This document shows positions 17,177-24,544 of a stretch of 64,000 nt of DNA, in pieces. Position 1 is the stretch's first letter. The number at the start of each line of letters is the position of its first letter. Under the pieces are notes generated by a model. It was not told where the DNA came from and did no database searches. It was given only the letters and a program-made list of their open reading frames with translations. Source of the stretch: Arabiibacter massiliensis (lineage in GTDB: Bacteria > Actinomycetota > Coriobacteriia > Coriobacteriales > Eggerthellaceae); contig NZ_LT827021.1 in NCBI RefSeq assembly GCF_900169505.1, forward strand, positions 806,001 to 870,000. The letters are read 5' to 3'. A program made the translations under genes and the position numbers.

Positions 17177-17980
17177 ATGAACAACAAGAGCGCAAAAGTG
17201 CTGAGCGCCCTCATGGGAACGACCATGGTGGCGGGCATGGGCATGGCGTACGCCGCGCCGGCCTTGGCTGACGAGGCAGAAGGCATGCAAGCCACCGGCC
17301 AGGAGGCCCGAGGCGAAACCTCCGCAACGGCCCAATCCCTGGTGAGCGTCGCCGACGTCCAAGGGGAGTTCGCGTTCAGCCAAGACGAGATCACTCCGAA
17401 CGAGACGATTCGCGGAATGTTCCAGAAGGCCGTCACGGCCGTGTGCAGCCAGCTGCCCCGCTATGCGGCTGGCGACCCCGACAGCTGGACCATCGAGGTG
17501 AAGGGAGACGTGAGCAACGCCTTCGTGGCCACCTTGGGCGAGCTCTCCGAGGGCGACGATGTGGAGACCAAGGTGATGACCTGCGCATGCTCGGCGAACC
17601 AAGCCGGCGGTGGAGCCATCGCAAATGCAGAGGTCACTGGAGTGCCCGTCCGCGAGCTTATCGTGCGGGCCGGCATCGACGCCGACGTGAACACCGTCAC
17701 GTTCGAGTCGGCTGACGGGACGAGGTCGAGCCTGCCCCTCACCTACGTGCTCTCGCACGGAGCCGTCATCGCCTTCGAGATCAACGGCGAGGAGCTCGCG
17801 GCTTCCGTGGGCGGAACCAACCAGCTTTGGCTTTCAGGCTCTGCCGGTGCCCACTTCACGCGCGACGTCGTGAACGTCGAGTTTTCATGCCAGGACGAGC
17901 CGCCCGCCGAGCCCGACTTGTCCGAGTCCGGCATGATGTACACGAACCGGCCGAACGTGTCCGCTTCGGTCGCACGCTAG
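17177..17980 (+). CDS. Molybdopterin-binding sulfite-oxidase-like protein, C-terminally shortened
   Basis: This 267-residue secreted protein has a type I signal peptide (AYAAPALA, cleavage near 31) and a molybdopterin-domain region with TCAC at 135-138 at the candidate metal-ligand position. NQLWLSGSAGAHFTRD near 215-230 is the usual end of the catalytic domain. It then reaches TNRPNVSASVAR and stops, whereas the gene just upstream continues into a dimerisation domain. That missing domain is encoded by the next ORF, 13 bp on. GGAGGAAAG precedes the ATG, 12 bp after the upstream stop, so all three form an operon. No haem motifs are present. Confidence 0.8.
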   Translation: MNNKSAKVLSALMGTTMVAGMGMAYAAPALADEAEGMQATGQEARGETSATAQSLVSVADVQGEFAFSQDEITPNETIRGMFQKAVTAVCSQLPRYAAGDPDSWTIEVKGDVSNAFVATLGELSEGDDVETKVMTCACSANQAGGGAIANAEVTGVPVRELIVRAGIDADVNTVTFESADGTRSSLPLTYVLSHGAVIAFEINGEELAASVGGTNQLWLSGSAGAHFTRDVVNVEFSCQDEPPAEPDLSESGMMYTNRPNVSASVAR

Positions 17981-17993
17981 GAAGGAGATCCTC

Positions 17994-18266
17994 ATGGTCG
18001 GAGAGGCCTCCGTGGGGGAGCCCATCGTGTTCGAAGGGTACGCCGACGACTACGACCACGCCATCAAGGCCGTCGAGTTCTCGATGGACGGCGGAGCAAC
18101 CTGGACGGGCTTCTCGACGAAAGGGGCGCAAGCGGGTCGCTGGGTGAGGTGGCGGTTCGTCTATACGCCAAAATCCCCTGGTGAATACCAGCTCAAAGTC
18201 CGATCGGTCAACGACCAGGGCAAGGCGAGCCCGCTCGCGGCCGTGGTGAGCTTCAGCGTGGACTGA
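17994..18266 (+). CDS. Detached immunoglobulin-like dimerisation domain of a molybdoenzyme
   Basis: This 90-residue ORF contains VEFSMDGGATWTGF and WRFVYTPKSPGEYQLKVR, the Mo-co oxidoreductase dimerisation fold that ends sulfite-oxidase-like proteins. It has its own AGGAGA ribosome site 6 nt before the ATG, but no signal peptide, so as a separate protein it would stay in the cytoplasm, away from its exported partner. The reading frame differs from that of the upstream gene (+1/-2). Either the ancestral gene was split by a frameshift that left a usable ribosome site, or expression depends on recoding. Confidence 0.65.
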   Translation: MVGEASVGEPIVFEGYADDYDHAIKAVEFSMDGGATWTGFSTKGAQAGRWVRWRFVYTPKSPGEYQLKVRSVNDQGKASPLAAVVSFSVD

Positions 18267-18290
18267 GAGAGGCTCGCAGTACGCAGCATT

Positions 18291-18324
18291 AGAAAGGGCC
18301 CGGCTTTCGAGTCGGGCCCTTTCT
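18291..18324. terminator. Bidirectional terminator between convergent genes
   Basis: AGAAAGGGCCCG pairs with CGGGCCCTTTCT around a 10-nt loop. CTTTCTGTTT follows on the plus strand and CTTTCTAAT on the minus strand. It separates the molybdoenzyme operon from the luxR-type gene. Confidence 0.82.
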
Positions 18325-18334
18325 GTTTCACCGG

Positions 18335-19801
18335 TCAAACGGCCTCGCAACCTTCCTCCTCGAAGAGCTTCACAAGCTCGATCTGGGAATGGCAGCCCGT
18401 CTTCGCGTAAATGCGAGCGGTGTGCGACCGCACCGTCTCGGGAGAGATGAACAGCGACTCGGCAATGAGCTTCGGACGCTTCTGTTCAACAAGCTCGCCG
18501 AGGATCTCCGTTTCGCGCGGCGTGAGGCCGTACAAGTCAGCAAACGCCTCGAGGCGCTTTCCTCGCCGTGCCGCTATCTGCTCGAGCGCGCGGGCGGGCC
18601 TCTTCTGCATCCCCCAGAACGTCGATATGTTGCGATCCGTCATGATGTTCATAGCCGTGGCGATCACGATCATCACGGCCACGGTCACGATGACGGAAAG
18701 CGCCGTCTGAGACACGTCGGGCACGACCGCCCCCACAGCGATGCCAAGCGCCATCCCCGCAGCGATGCCGAACGTGTCGGCCGACTGTCCCTGGGCGTTC
18801 ACCGTCAGAGGCCGCGCCGCCAGCTCCCGCGCCATTCGGATGTAAATGGTCATCATCACCAGATCAAGATACTCGTATCCAGTCCAGAGGAACGCCTTGG
18901 ACACGTACGGGTTCAGCCCTCCTACCACCAGAAGGGACATGAGGCTCAACACCACGAAGGGAACCATGGCCCAGCGCATGGACAATATCTTCTCGGGCTC
19001 CTCCACGAAACGCCGAGCGAATGCAAGGAAGATGACCGCCCCGAGCGCGGCCCCGGCTATTTCCAAAGCAAGAGAGAGGTGCGTGGCGGAATGATCGGGC
19101 GTGAGGTTGGGAGCGAAATTCAACACGAAGCCGAACGTCGCCCCGAAGACGATGAGCGCGGCCATGAGCTTCGCAGGGAAGCGCAGAGGAGGCTTTGCAA
19201 GCGCCTCGTCGAACGACGTCGAGAACGAGGGGCGGAAGTCCCGAACGTTCTTAAGCAGCATCGCACAGGAGGCGACCGGTGCGGCGGAATGCACGAGGAT
19301 GATGATCCAAGTCGGAAGGAACAAGTGCGCCACCAGGGCCGTCAGAAGCAGGACTATGTCCAAAAGCAGGCAAATGGGAAGAAGGGTGGGCGATTGCGGC
19401 ACGGCGTCCAGGCTGTAGAACTCGAACCAGGCAAAGAACAGCGGTGCACCCGCCATGCCGATGACCAGCGGAAGCGCAAGAGGTGCCGGACGCGCGACGC
19501 TCACGACCGGCAGATAGAACAGAACCATACAGCCGATGATGATCGCAACCGATGCAATGAGCAATTTCGGACGAAGGCAAACGAGGCCGATCCGCTTGCC
19601 GAAACGCCACATGAGGAAGAATCCGACGTTGCATCCGACCGCGAGCATAAGTCGACCGAGATCGGTGTCGTAGCCGACGCCGTCAGGCAGGAGGTGGGAG
19701 TCCGAGATCCTGAACATGTCCCACCATACCCACCAGAAAGCGAAGCCGAGCAGAAAGAGAGAGCGAGAGCCCTTCTTGTCCGACCCAGTGTCCAAACGCA
19801 T
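18335..19801 (-). CDS. Membrane-embedded LuxR-family regulator
   Basis: This 488-residue protein has about twelve hydrophobic helices in residues 15-400 and a C-terminal LuxR/GerE helix-turn-helix at about 425-488 (LTPRETEIL, LIAESLFISPETVRSHT, IYAKTG). Membrane LuxR proteins of this layout are characteristic of Eggerthellaceae and often sit beside respiratory-type oxidoreductase genes that they are thought to control. It converges on the triheme/molybdoenzyme operon across a shared terminator, so local control of that operon is a reasonable inference. The ATG at 19801 has GGAGCGGGG upstream. No periplasmic ligand domain is evident. Confidence 0.88.
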   Translation of the reverse strand: MRLDTGSDKKGSRSLFLLGFAFWWVWWDMFRISDSHLLPDGVGYDTDLGRLMLAVGCNVGFFLMWRFGKRIGLVCLRPKLLIASVAIIIGCMVLFYLPVVSVARPAPLALPLVIGMAGAPLFFAWFEFYSLDAVPQSPTLLPICLLLDIVLLLTALVAHLFLPTWIIILVHSAAPVASCAMLLKNVRDFRPSFSTSFDEALAKPPLRFPAKLMAALIVFGATFGFVLNFAPNLTPDHSATHLSLALEIAGAALGAVIFLAFARRFVEEPEKILSMRWAMVPFVVLSLMSLLVVGGLNPYVSKAFLWTGYEYLDLVMMTIYIRMARELAARPLTVNAQGQSADTFGIAAGMALGIAVGAVVPDVSQTALSVIVTVAVMIVIATAMNIMTDRNISTFWGMQKRPARALEQIAARRGKRLEAFADLYGLTPRETEILGELVEQKRPKLIAESLFISPETVRSHTARIYAKTGCHSQIELVKLFEEEGCEAV

Positions 19802-19896
19802 CTAGCCCCGCTCCCCTTCGGCACCCCTGTTTATCCCATCAAGTATACCACCGAAGAAGCTTGACGCACGAACCGGCCTAAGTTGAACAGTCCCGG

Positions 19897-20601
19897 TCAG
19901 CGTACCTCGATGCGGCGGACGGCGGTCCAGGCGATGAGCACGCCGAGGGCCGCAACGACGGCGAACGTGATGAACGGGTTCGCAAGGCTCGCCCCTGCGC
20001 CGAAGCCGAACGCCGCCTGCGTCGCATCCGAAAGGGCCAGCCAGAAAGCTATGGACGACGGCAGGACGGCAGAAAGAACCCAGGGAACCACCACGAAGAT
20101 CGCGATGAGGGAGAGCACGACGCGGCGCGTGCCGAAGCGCATCTGCAGGGCCGCGAACGCGAGCGCCGCGCCCGAGGCCGCGGCGCAGCCCAGGAACATG
20201 AACAGGAAGTCGAGCACGGGGCCGTTCTCCACCCCGTACGTCATCAGGAACAGCGACTGCCCGCTTGGCCAGAACGCCGGGAATACGACGGAGCATACCG
20301 CCTCGACGACGCCCAGGAACAGGCAGACCGCTCCCAGCGACGCCGCCGTGCTCGCGATCATCTGGGGCCGCGTGAGCCCCATCTGCATGAGGAACCGTAT
20401 GTCGCCAGGCAGCGTGGACAGGGCGAGCAAGGCCATGAGCGCATAGGGCAGCGCGCCCATGGCCGGCAGCGCCACCTGCCCGCTACCCGAGAGCATCATC
20501 ACGAAGAGAACAGCAAGGATAGCGCCGATGATCAGGCAGAACACCGCTGCGCTCTGCACGAGTTCCACGGCTTGGTAACGGAAGGCTGCCTTGAGCTTCA
20601 T
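19897..20601 (-). CDS. ABC transporter permease-like membrane protein
   Basis: This 234-residue protein has about six membrane helices and ends AWTAVRRIEVR. It begins MKLKAAFRYQAVELVQ and resembles the integral subunits of GntR-controlled ABC systems (YtrC/YtrD type). It starts 5 bp after the ATPase gene stop and completes a regulator-ATPase-permease operon. In Bacillus such systems respond to cell-wall antibiotics; the role here is unproven. No substrate-binding protein is encoded nearby, which suits an exporter or sensing system. Confidence 0.8.
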   Translation of the reverse strand: MKLKAAFRYQAVELVQSAAVFCLIIGAILAVLFVMMLSGSGQVALPAMGALPYALMALLALSTLPGDIRFLMQMGLTRPQMIASTAASLGAVCLFLGVVEAVCSVVFPAFWPSGQSLFLMTYGVENGPVLDFLFMFLGCAAASGAALAFAALQMRFGTRRVVLSLIAIFVVVPWVLSAVLPSSIAFWLALSDATQAAFGFGAGASLANPFITFAVVAALGVLIAWTAVRRIEVR

Positions 20602-20605
20602 AAGG

Positions 20606-21463
20606 TCACTCCCCCTTCTCGGTCAGTTTCACGAACAGCTTCTGCAGGTTCATGGGCGCCGTATCCAGCCCATCGGCCAGGCGCGCGGGGTCGGGCTTGC
20701 CCAGCAGGTACGCCACCGCCACGCCGCCCAGCTCGTCGATGCCGAGCACGTCGAGCCCCTCGCAGTACGCCCGCACGTCCCCGGTGCGGCCCGACACGCT
20801 GTAGCCGCTCGCGCGCAGCTCGTCGGCCGAGGCCTGCATGAGCACGCGCCCCTCGTCGATGATGGTGACGCGCTCCACGAGGTTCGCCACCTCCTCGATG
20901 AGGTGCGTGGCGATGACCACCGTGCGCTGCCGCTCCAGGTAGTCCTCCATCAGCAGCTTGTAGAACAGCTCGCGGTGGTTCGCGTCCAGGCCCAGCACCG
21001 GCTCGTCCAGCAGCAGGTAGTCCGCGTCCAGCGAGAGCGCCAGCACCAGCTGGCAGATGGTGCGGAAGCCCGTGGAGAGCGCGCCCGTCTTCGCCTTCAC
21101 GTCGAGGTCGAACGCCTTCGCCAGCCGCAGGGCCCGCTTCGCATCGAACCCCTCGTGGAAGCGGCCCATCCATTCGATGAGGTCATCCACGTACATGGAG
21201 CCGGGGATCATCTGCACGTCGCCCGTGCAGAACACCTTCGCGAGAGAGCGCGGGTTGTCCGTGACGGGCTCGCCGTCCACCAGGATGCGGCCCTCCGTGG
21301 GCACGAGGCGGTTGGACGCGATGCCCAGAAGCGTCGTCTTGCCCGCGCCGTTGCGACCCAGAAGCGCGTGGATCTTGCCGTATTCCAAGGACAGCGTCAC
21401 GTCGTCGAGCGCCGTCGTCTTTCCGAACCGCTTCGTCAGATGCTCGGCACGCAGCTCACGCAT
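20606..21463 (-). CDS. ABC transporter ATP-binding protein
   Basis: This is a 285-residue ATPase subunit. Walker A is LGRNGAGKTTL (about 34-44) and Walker B is YLLLDEPVLGLD. The usual LSGGQ signature is replaced by LSTGFRT, as in other members of the YtrB-like subfamily. The C-terminal 70 residues are an accessory region (SGYSVSGRTGDVRAYCEGL onward). The start at 21463 overlaps the GntR gene by 8 nt, so both are translated from one transcript. Partner: the permease just downstream. Confidence 0.9.
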   Translation of the reverse strand: MRELRAEHLTKRFGKTTALDDVTLSLEYGKIHALLGRNGAGKTTLLGIASNRLVPTEGRILVDGEPVTDNPRSLAKVFCTGDVQMIPGSMYVDDLIEWMGRFHEGFDAKRALRLAKAFDLDVKAKTGALSTGFRTICQLVLALSLDADYLLLDEPVLGLDANHRELFYKLLMEDYLERQRTVVIATHLIEEVANLVERVTIIDEGRVLMQASADELRASGYSVSGRTGDVRAYCEGLDVLGIDELGGVAVAYLLGKPDPARLADGLDTAPMNLQKLFVKLTEKGE

Positions 21464-21827
21464 GGTCGTATCCCTTCTCGATGAGGTCGATGACCTGCTC
21501 CTTCGTGAATCCCAGCTTCTTCGCCTCGGCCACGAGGGCCGCTACGTAGCGCTCGTCGAAGGCGCTCTTGCGCTTCGCGCGCACCTTGTCGCGCGCGCCG
21601 TCCTGCACGTACATGCCCATACCCCTCCGTTTATAGATGATGCCCTCGTCCACGAGGATGTTCATGCCCTTGAGCACGGTGTGCGGGTTGATGCCCAGAA
21701 GCGCCGCCAGCTCGTTGGTGGAGGGCACGCGATCGCCCTCGGCGAAGGCGCCGGTGAAGACATCGTCTTCTATCTGCTCGGCGATCTGCACGAACAGGGG
21801 CACGTCGCTGCCCGGATCGATGTTCAC
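21456..21827 (-). CDS. GntR-family (YtrA-type) regulator
   Basis: This 123-residue protein has an N-terminal winged helix (VPSTNELAALLGINPHTVLK at about 32-51) and a short helical tail, the YtrA subfamily that lacks a large effector domain. The start codon is GTG at 21827 with GGAGG 6 nt upstream. It is the first gene of the regulator-ABC operon. A 32-bp palindrome between its promoter and coding region is an obvious autoregulatory operator, implying that derepression switches on the transporter. Confidence 0.9.
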   Translation of the reverse strand: MNIDPGSDVPLFVQIAEQIEDDVFTGAFAEGDRVPSTNELAALLGINPHTVLKGMNILVDEGIIYKRRGMGMYVQDGARDKVRAKRKSAFDERYVAALVAEAKKLGFTKEQVIDLIEKGYDHA

Positions 21828-21847
21828 GCCGCCTCCCTTCCCTTCCT

Positions 21848-21879
21848 TGTCAGTTAGTTACTCAAGTAACTAACTGACA
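21848..21879. promoter_or_regulatory. GntR operator palindrome
   Basis: This is a perfect inverted repeat with 15-bp arms (TGTCAGTTAGTTACT and its complement) around CA. It lies directly after the -10 box and 20 bp before the GTG start, an ideal repressor site. Confidence 0.8.
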
Positions 21880-21907
21880 GTCTAAGGGGAGACCGGCGGG
21901 ATGTCAA
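21879..21907 (-). promoter_or_regulatory. gntR-ABC operon promoter
   Basis: On the minus strand TTGACA (21902-21907) and TAGACT (21879-21884) are spaced 17 bp. The -10 box touches the operator palindrome. Confidence 0.72.
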
Positions 21908-21911
21908 GCGG

Positions 21912-21955
21912 AAAAAGGGAGGCGCGTCGAATCGTCCGATCCCAACACGCCTCCC
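21912..21955 (-). terminator. Terminator after the FAD oxidoreductase
   Basis: On the minus strand GGGAGGCGTG pairs with CGCGCCTCCC (one G-U pair) and a T5 run follows. Two parS sites lie between the stop codon and this hairpin. Confidence 0.75.
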
Positions 21956-21973
21956 CCATGTTCGCATTACCGA

Positions 21974-21989
21974 TGTTTCACGTGAAACA
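21974..21989. promoter_or_regulatory. parS: parS site 1 (perfect)
   Basis: TGTTTCACGTGAAACA is the consensus ParB-binding parS sequence and extends to a perfect 20-bp palindrome here. It lies in the 3' untranslated stretch of the FAD oxidoreductase gene. Confidence 0.88.
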
Positions 21990-22008
21990 TCTGGCGACTT
22001 AGCACGAA

Positions 22009-22024
22009 TGTTTCACGTGAAACA
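22009..22024. promoter_or_regulatory. parS: parS site 2 (perfect)
   Basis: This second perfect TGTTTCACGTGAAACA lies 35 bp (centre to centre) from site 1 and 18 bp after the oxidoreductase stop codon. Confidence 0.88.
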
Positions 22025-22041
22025 TAGTGACCGCGCGCTTC

Positions 22042-23568
22042 TCAGAGCGCGCCTTGGAACACCGTGCCCGTGTCGCGGCAGAGGTGCTGGACGGCGGTGC
22101 GGGCGGTCTGGGCCGCGGTGGGCAGGCCGCCCGGAGGCGTGATGCGTTGGCCGGCGAAGTAGACGCCCGCGATGCCCTCGGGCTTCGAGGGATAGCTGCC
22201 CATCTTCCCGCCCGGCGCCATGTTCGACATCCACGAGCCCTTGTACGAATGCAGGTAGCGCTCGTAGGTGAGCGGCGTGGCCACGTCCCATACCTCCACC
22301 TTGCCCTCCACCTGCGGGTACTTCCTCGACACCGCAGCGATCACCGCTTCAGCCAGCTTCTCCTTCTCCTGCGCGTAGGTGCCGTCGGCCCGTCTCGCGG
22401 CCCACCAGTCGTAGGTGTCGCCGCTCATGAACAGCGTCACGGCCGTGCAGCCCGCGGGCGCGTAGCCCTCGTAGGCGGCGTAGTTGTTGACGCCCAGCAC
22501 GTCGTGGCGCTGCCCGCCGCAGAAGACGGACTCGCCCACGGAGAAGCTCACGCATTCGGGCACGTCCGAGAGGTCGGCGCGGATGCCGAGGCTCACGAAC
22601 GTGTCGAGGATGGGCGAGACGTTCTCCCGCAGGTCGTCCGCCCACCCCTCCGCGAGCGGCGGGTCGAACAGCTCGTCGACGGCCATGCGCAGATCCTGCG
22701 TCACGATCACGGCGTCGAACGCCCGCTCCTCGCCGCCCACGACTACGCCCGTCGCGCGGCCGTCCCTCACCGCCACGCGCTCAACCGGCGTGCGGTACTC
22801 GATCCGGCCGCCCAGCCTCTCCAGCGTCTGCGCGACGTGCCGCGCCATGGCGAGCGAGCCGCCCAGCGGGTAGCCGCCGTCGCCCGAGGCCAGCGTCGCA
22901 AGCGTGAAGGCAAGGCCCATCGCGCTCATGTCCTCGCCCACCATGCTCGTGAACAGGGTGCGCAGCAGCGGGTTCGAGAAGCGCTCCGAGAACGTGCGGG
23001 AAGTCTGGCCCGCGTAGAAGGGCATGCGCGCCATCGCCGGCAGCATCGGCAGCATCGTCCCCAGGCCCACCGTGCGTGGCGCGGCCGCCTTCACGCCCTT
23101 GAGATCGGTGACGGGCATGTCCATCTTCGCGAACTTCCGCACGTCCTTCACCAGGCGGCGGATCTCGCGCCCGTCCTCGGGGGCCACGTCCAGCAGATGC
23201 GCCTCAAGGCGGTCGAGGTCGCGGTAGAGACAGACCGTCCGCCCCTCGAACTCGTAGACGAGAAAGGGGTCGCGCACGTAGACGGGCACGTCCGGGTTGA
23301 GCGCGCCGATCTCCGTCCACACCGCGTTGAGCGCCGTCTTCGGCGACGACCCCGTGAGCCAGTGCATGCCGCCCTCGAACAGGTAGCCTTTGCGGCTCCA
23401 GCTGGTCGACGCGCCGCCGGGAATGGCGTGCGCCTCGAAGACGATGACGTCGAAGCCGCTCTGGCGCGCGTACACCCCCGCCGCGAGCCCCGCGATGCCC
23501 GCTCCCACGACGGCCACGCGCTTGCGGCCCATTGTTTCACGTGAAACATCCGTTCGCCCCATGCTCAT
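22042..23568 (-). CDS. FAD-dependent oxidoreductase, phytoene-desaturase-like
   Basis: This 508-residue flavoprotein is of the CrtI/amine-oxidase superfamily. The Rossmann dinucleotide motif is VVGAGIAGLAAGVYA (about 20-34), followed by a conserved GGxxxSW-type segment (PGGASTSW). C-terminal AGQRITPPGGLPTAA closes the FAD site. The substrate is unknown; carotenoid or prenyl desaturation/isomerisation is possible, but no carotenoid genes are nearby. The ATG at 23568 has GAGG-type Shine-Dalgarno support, whereas an ATG at 23532 would directly follow parS with none. Codons 7-12 (DVSRET) are the parS sequence itself. A TetR gene is 3 bp upstream. Confidence 0.85.
   Translation of the reverse strand: MSMGRTDVSRETMGRKRVAVVGAGIAGLAAGVYARQSGFDVIVFEAHAIPGGASTSWSRKGYLFEGGMHWLTGSSPKTALNAVWTEIGALNPDVPVYVRDPFLVYEFEGRTVCLYRDLDRLEAHLLDVAPEDGREIRRLVKDVRKFAKMDMPVTDLKGVKAAAPRTVGLGTMLPMLPAMARMPFYAGQTSRTFSERFSNPLLRTLFTSMVGEDMSAMGLAFTLATLASGDGGYPLGGSLAMARHVAQTLERLGGRIEYRTPVERVAVRDGRATGVVVGGEERAFDAVIVTQDLRMAVDELFDPPLAEGWADDLRENVSPILDTFVSLGIRADLSDVPECVSFSVGESVFCGGQRHDVLGVNNYAAYEGYAPAGCTAVTLFMSGDTYDWWAARRADGTYAQEKEKLAEAVIAAVSRKYPQVEGKVEVWDVATPLTYERYLHSYKGSWMSNMAPGGKMGSYPSKPEGIAGVYFAGQRITPPGGLPTAAQTARTAVQHLCRDTGTVFQGAL
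23533..23548. promoter_or_regulatory. parS: parS site 3, inside the oxidoreductase coding region
   Basis: This perfect TGTTTCACGTGAAACA is read as Val-Ser-Arg-Glu-Thr near the start of the FAD oxidoreductase. Confidence 0.85.
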
Positions 23569-23571
23569 CCC

Positions 23572-24150
23572 CTACCTCTTCCTCACGATGTCGACGATCC
23601 ATTCCGGCTCCGGGCACGGCATGCTCGGGTCGAACGCCAGCTCCTCGGCGATGCCCTGGATGGCGGCCCAGAACGCGATGGACAGCGCCACGGGGTCGCC
23701 CTCGCGGATGGTGCCCTCGCGCTGGCCGCGGCGCACCACCTCGGCCGTGGGCGTGTTCACGTCGAAGCCCGCGAGCAGCTCCTTCGCGTGCCGCGGGATC
23801 GCGTCGTCCATGAGCGCGTTGCCCATGAGCACGAACATGTCGGCCATGAACGGCTCCTCGCGCAGGAAGCCCAGGATGCTCGCGGCGGCCCCCTCGAAGA
23901 ACGCGAGCGCGTCGGCGCCGGTGCCGCCGTCCATCATCGCCATCGGCCTTTCCACGCCGAAGGCGATCAACTCCCCGAAGAGCGCCTCCTTCGAGTCGAA
24001 GTAATGGAACATGAGCCCCGTGCTCATGCCCACCGCCTCCGCGATGTCGCCCACCTTCGTGCCCGCGTACCCCTTGCGCACGAACAGGCGCAGCGCCGCC
24101 CGGAGGATCTCCTCGCGCCGCCGCTCCCGCTGCTCCTGCCTCGTCACCAT
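23572..24150 (-). CDS. TetR-family transcriptional regulator
   Basis: This 192-residue TetR regulator has an N-terminal helix-turn-helix at about 29-53 (GYAGTKVGDIAEAVGMSTGLMFHYF) and an all-helical ligand domain. The ATG at 24150 has AAAGGAAG upstream. It precedes the FAD oxidoreductase by 3 bp, so the two form an operon. A palindrome just upstream suits autorepression. The ligand is unknown, probably hydrophobic, judging by the family. Confidence 0.9.
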   Translation of the reverse strand: MVTRQEQRERRREEILRAALRLFVRKGYAGTKVGDIAEAVGMSTGLMFHYFDSKEALFGELIAFGVERPMAMMDGGTGADALAFFEGAAASILGFLREEPFMADMFVLMGNALMDDAIPRHAKELLAGFDVNTPTAEVVRRGQREGTIREGDPVALSIAFWAAIQGIAEELAFDPSMPCPEPEWIVDIVRKR

Positions 24151-24167
24151 TTGTTGAACTTCCTTTC

Positions 24168-24185
24168 ATTGAATAAATATTCAAT
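24168..24185. promoter_or_regulatory. TetR operator palindrome
   Basis: ATTGAATA-AA-TATTCAAT is a perfect 18-bp palindrome between the -10 box and the tetR start codon. Confidence 0.72.
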
Positions 24186-24214
24186 ATTGTAGCACGAGGC
24201 GCAGGGATTGTCAT
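24186..24214 (-). promoter_or_regulatory. tetR promoter with a repeat-derived -35 box
   Basis: On the minus strand TACAAT (24186-24191) and ATGACA (24209-24214) are spaced 17 bp. The -35 hexamer is the GGATGACA end of a dispersed repeat fragment. Confidence 0.55.
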
Positions 24215-24240
24215 CCTGGGCGCAGACTTCGAAGGATGTC
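24209..24240. repeat. Fragment of the dispersed repeat
   Basis: TGTCATCCTGGGCG...TTCGAAGGATGTCAT is a short, diverged unit between tetR and copy B. Confidence 0.6.
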
Positions 24241-24266
24241 ATTCAGAACGGATGTCCCGACTCTTT

Positions 24267-24525
24267 TTTGACGCACAAGTGCGGCGACCGCTTCCTCCTG
24301 CACGCGAATCGGGCCCTCTCGACACGAAAACCCTCGACGTGAAAGACTCGGAGGCGGAAAAGGGCGGCCGTCGGCTCCCCGGAGCAATAGCCCTCGGCGT
24401 TTTCCCAGGTCGCGAAACCCTGGCACGCGGATGTATCGCCGAGATCCTTTCACGTCGAGGGTTTTCGTGTTGAGAGGGCCCGATTCGCGTGCACCACTCC
24501 CCCGAGGCGCTCGATTGTGCGTCAA
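24267..24525. repeat. Inverted-repeat element, copy B (intact, 259 bp)
   Basis: The ends are TTTGACGCACAA and TTGTGCGTCAA. A 47-bp stretch of each arm, from TGCACGCGAATCGGGCCC to CGACGTGAAAG, is complementary with one mismatch. The core (GGCTCCCCGGAGC, GGCGTTTTCCCAGGTCGC) is shared with copies A and C. A perfect 12-bp direct repeat CAGAACGGATGT lies at 24244-24255 and 24536-24547; the right one overlaps parS site 4. No credible gene lies inside. Confidence 0.82.
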
Positions 24526-24544
24526 GAGGGGGTTCCAGAACGGA

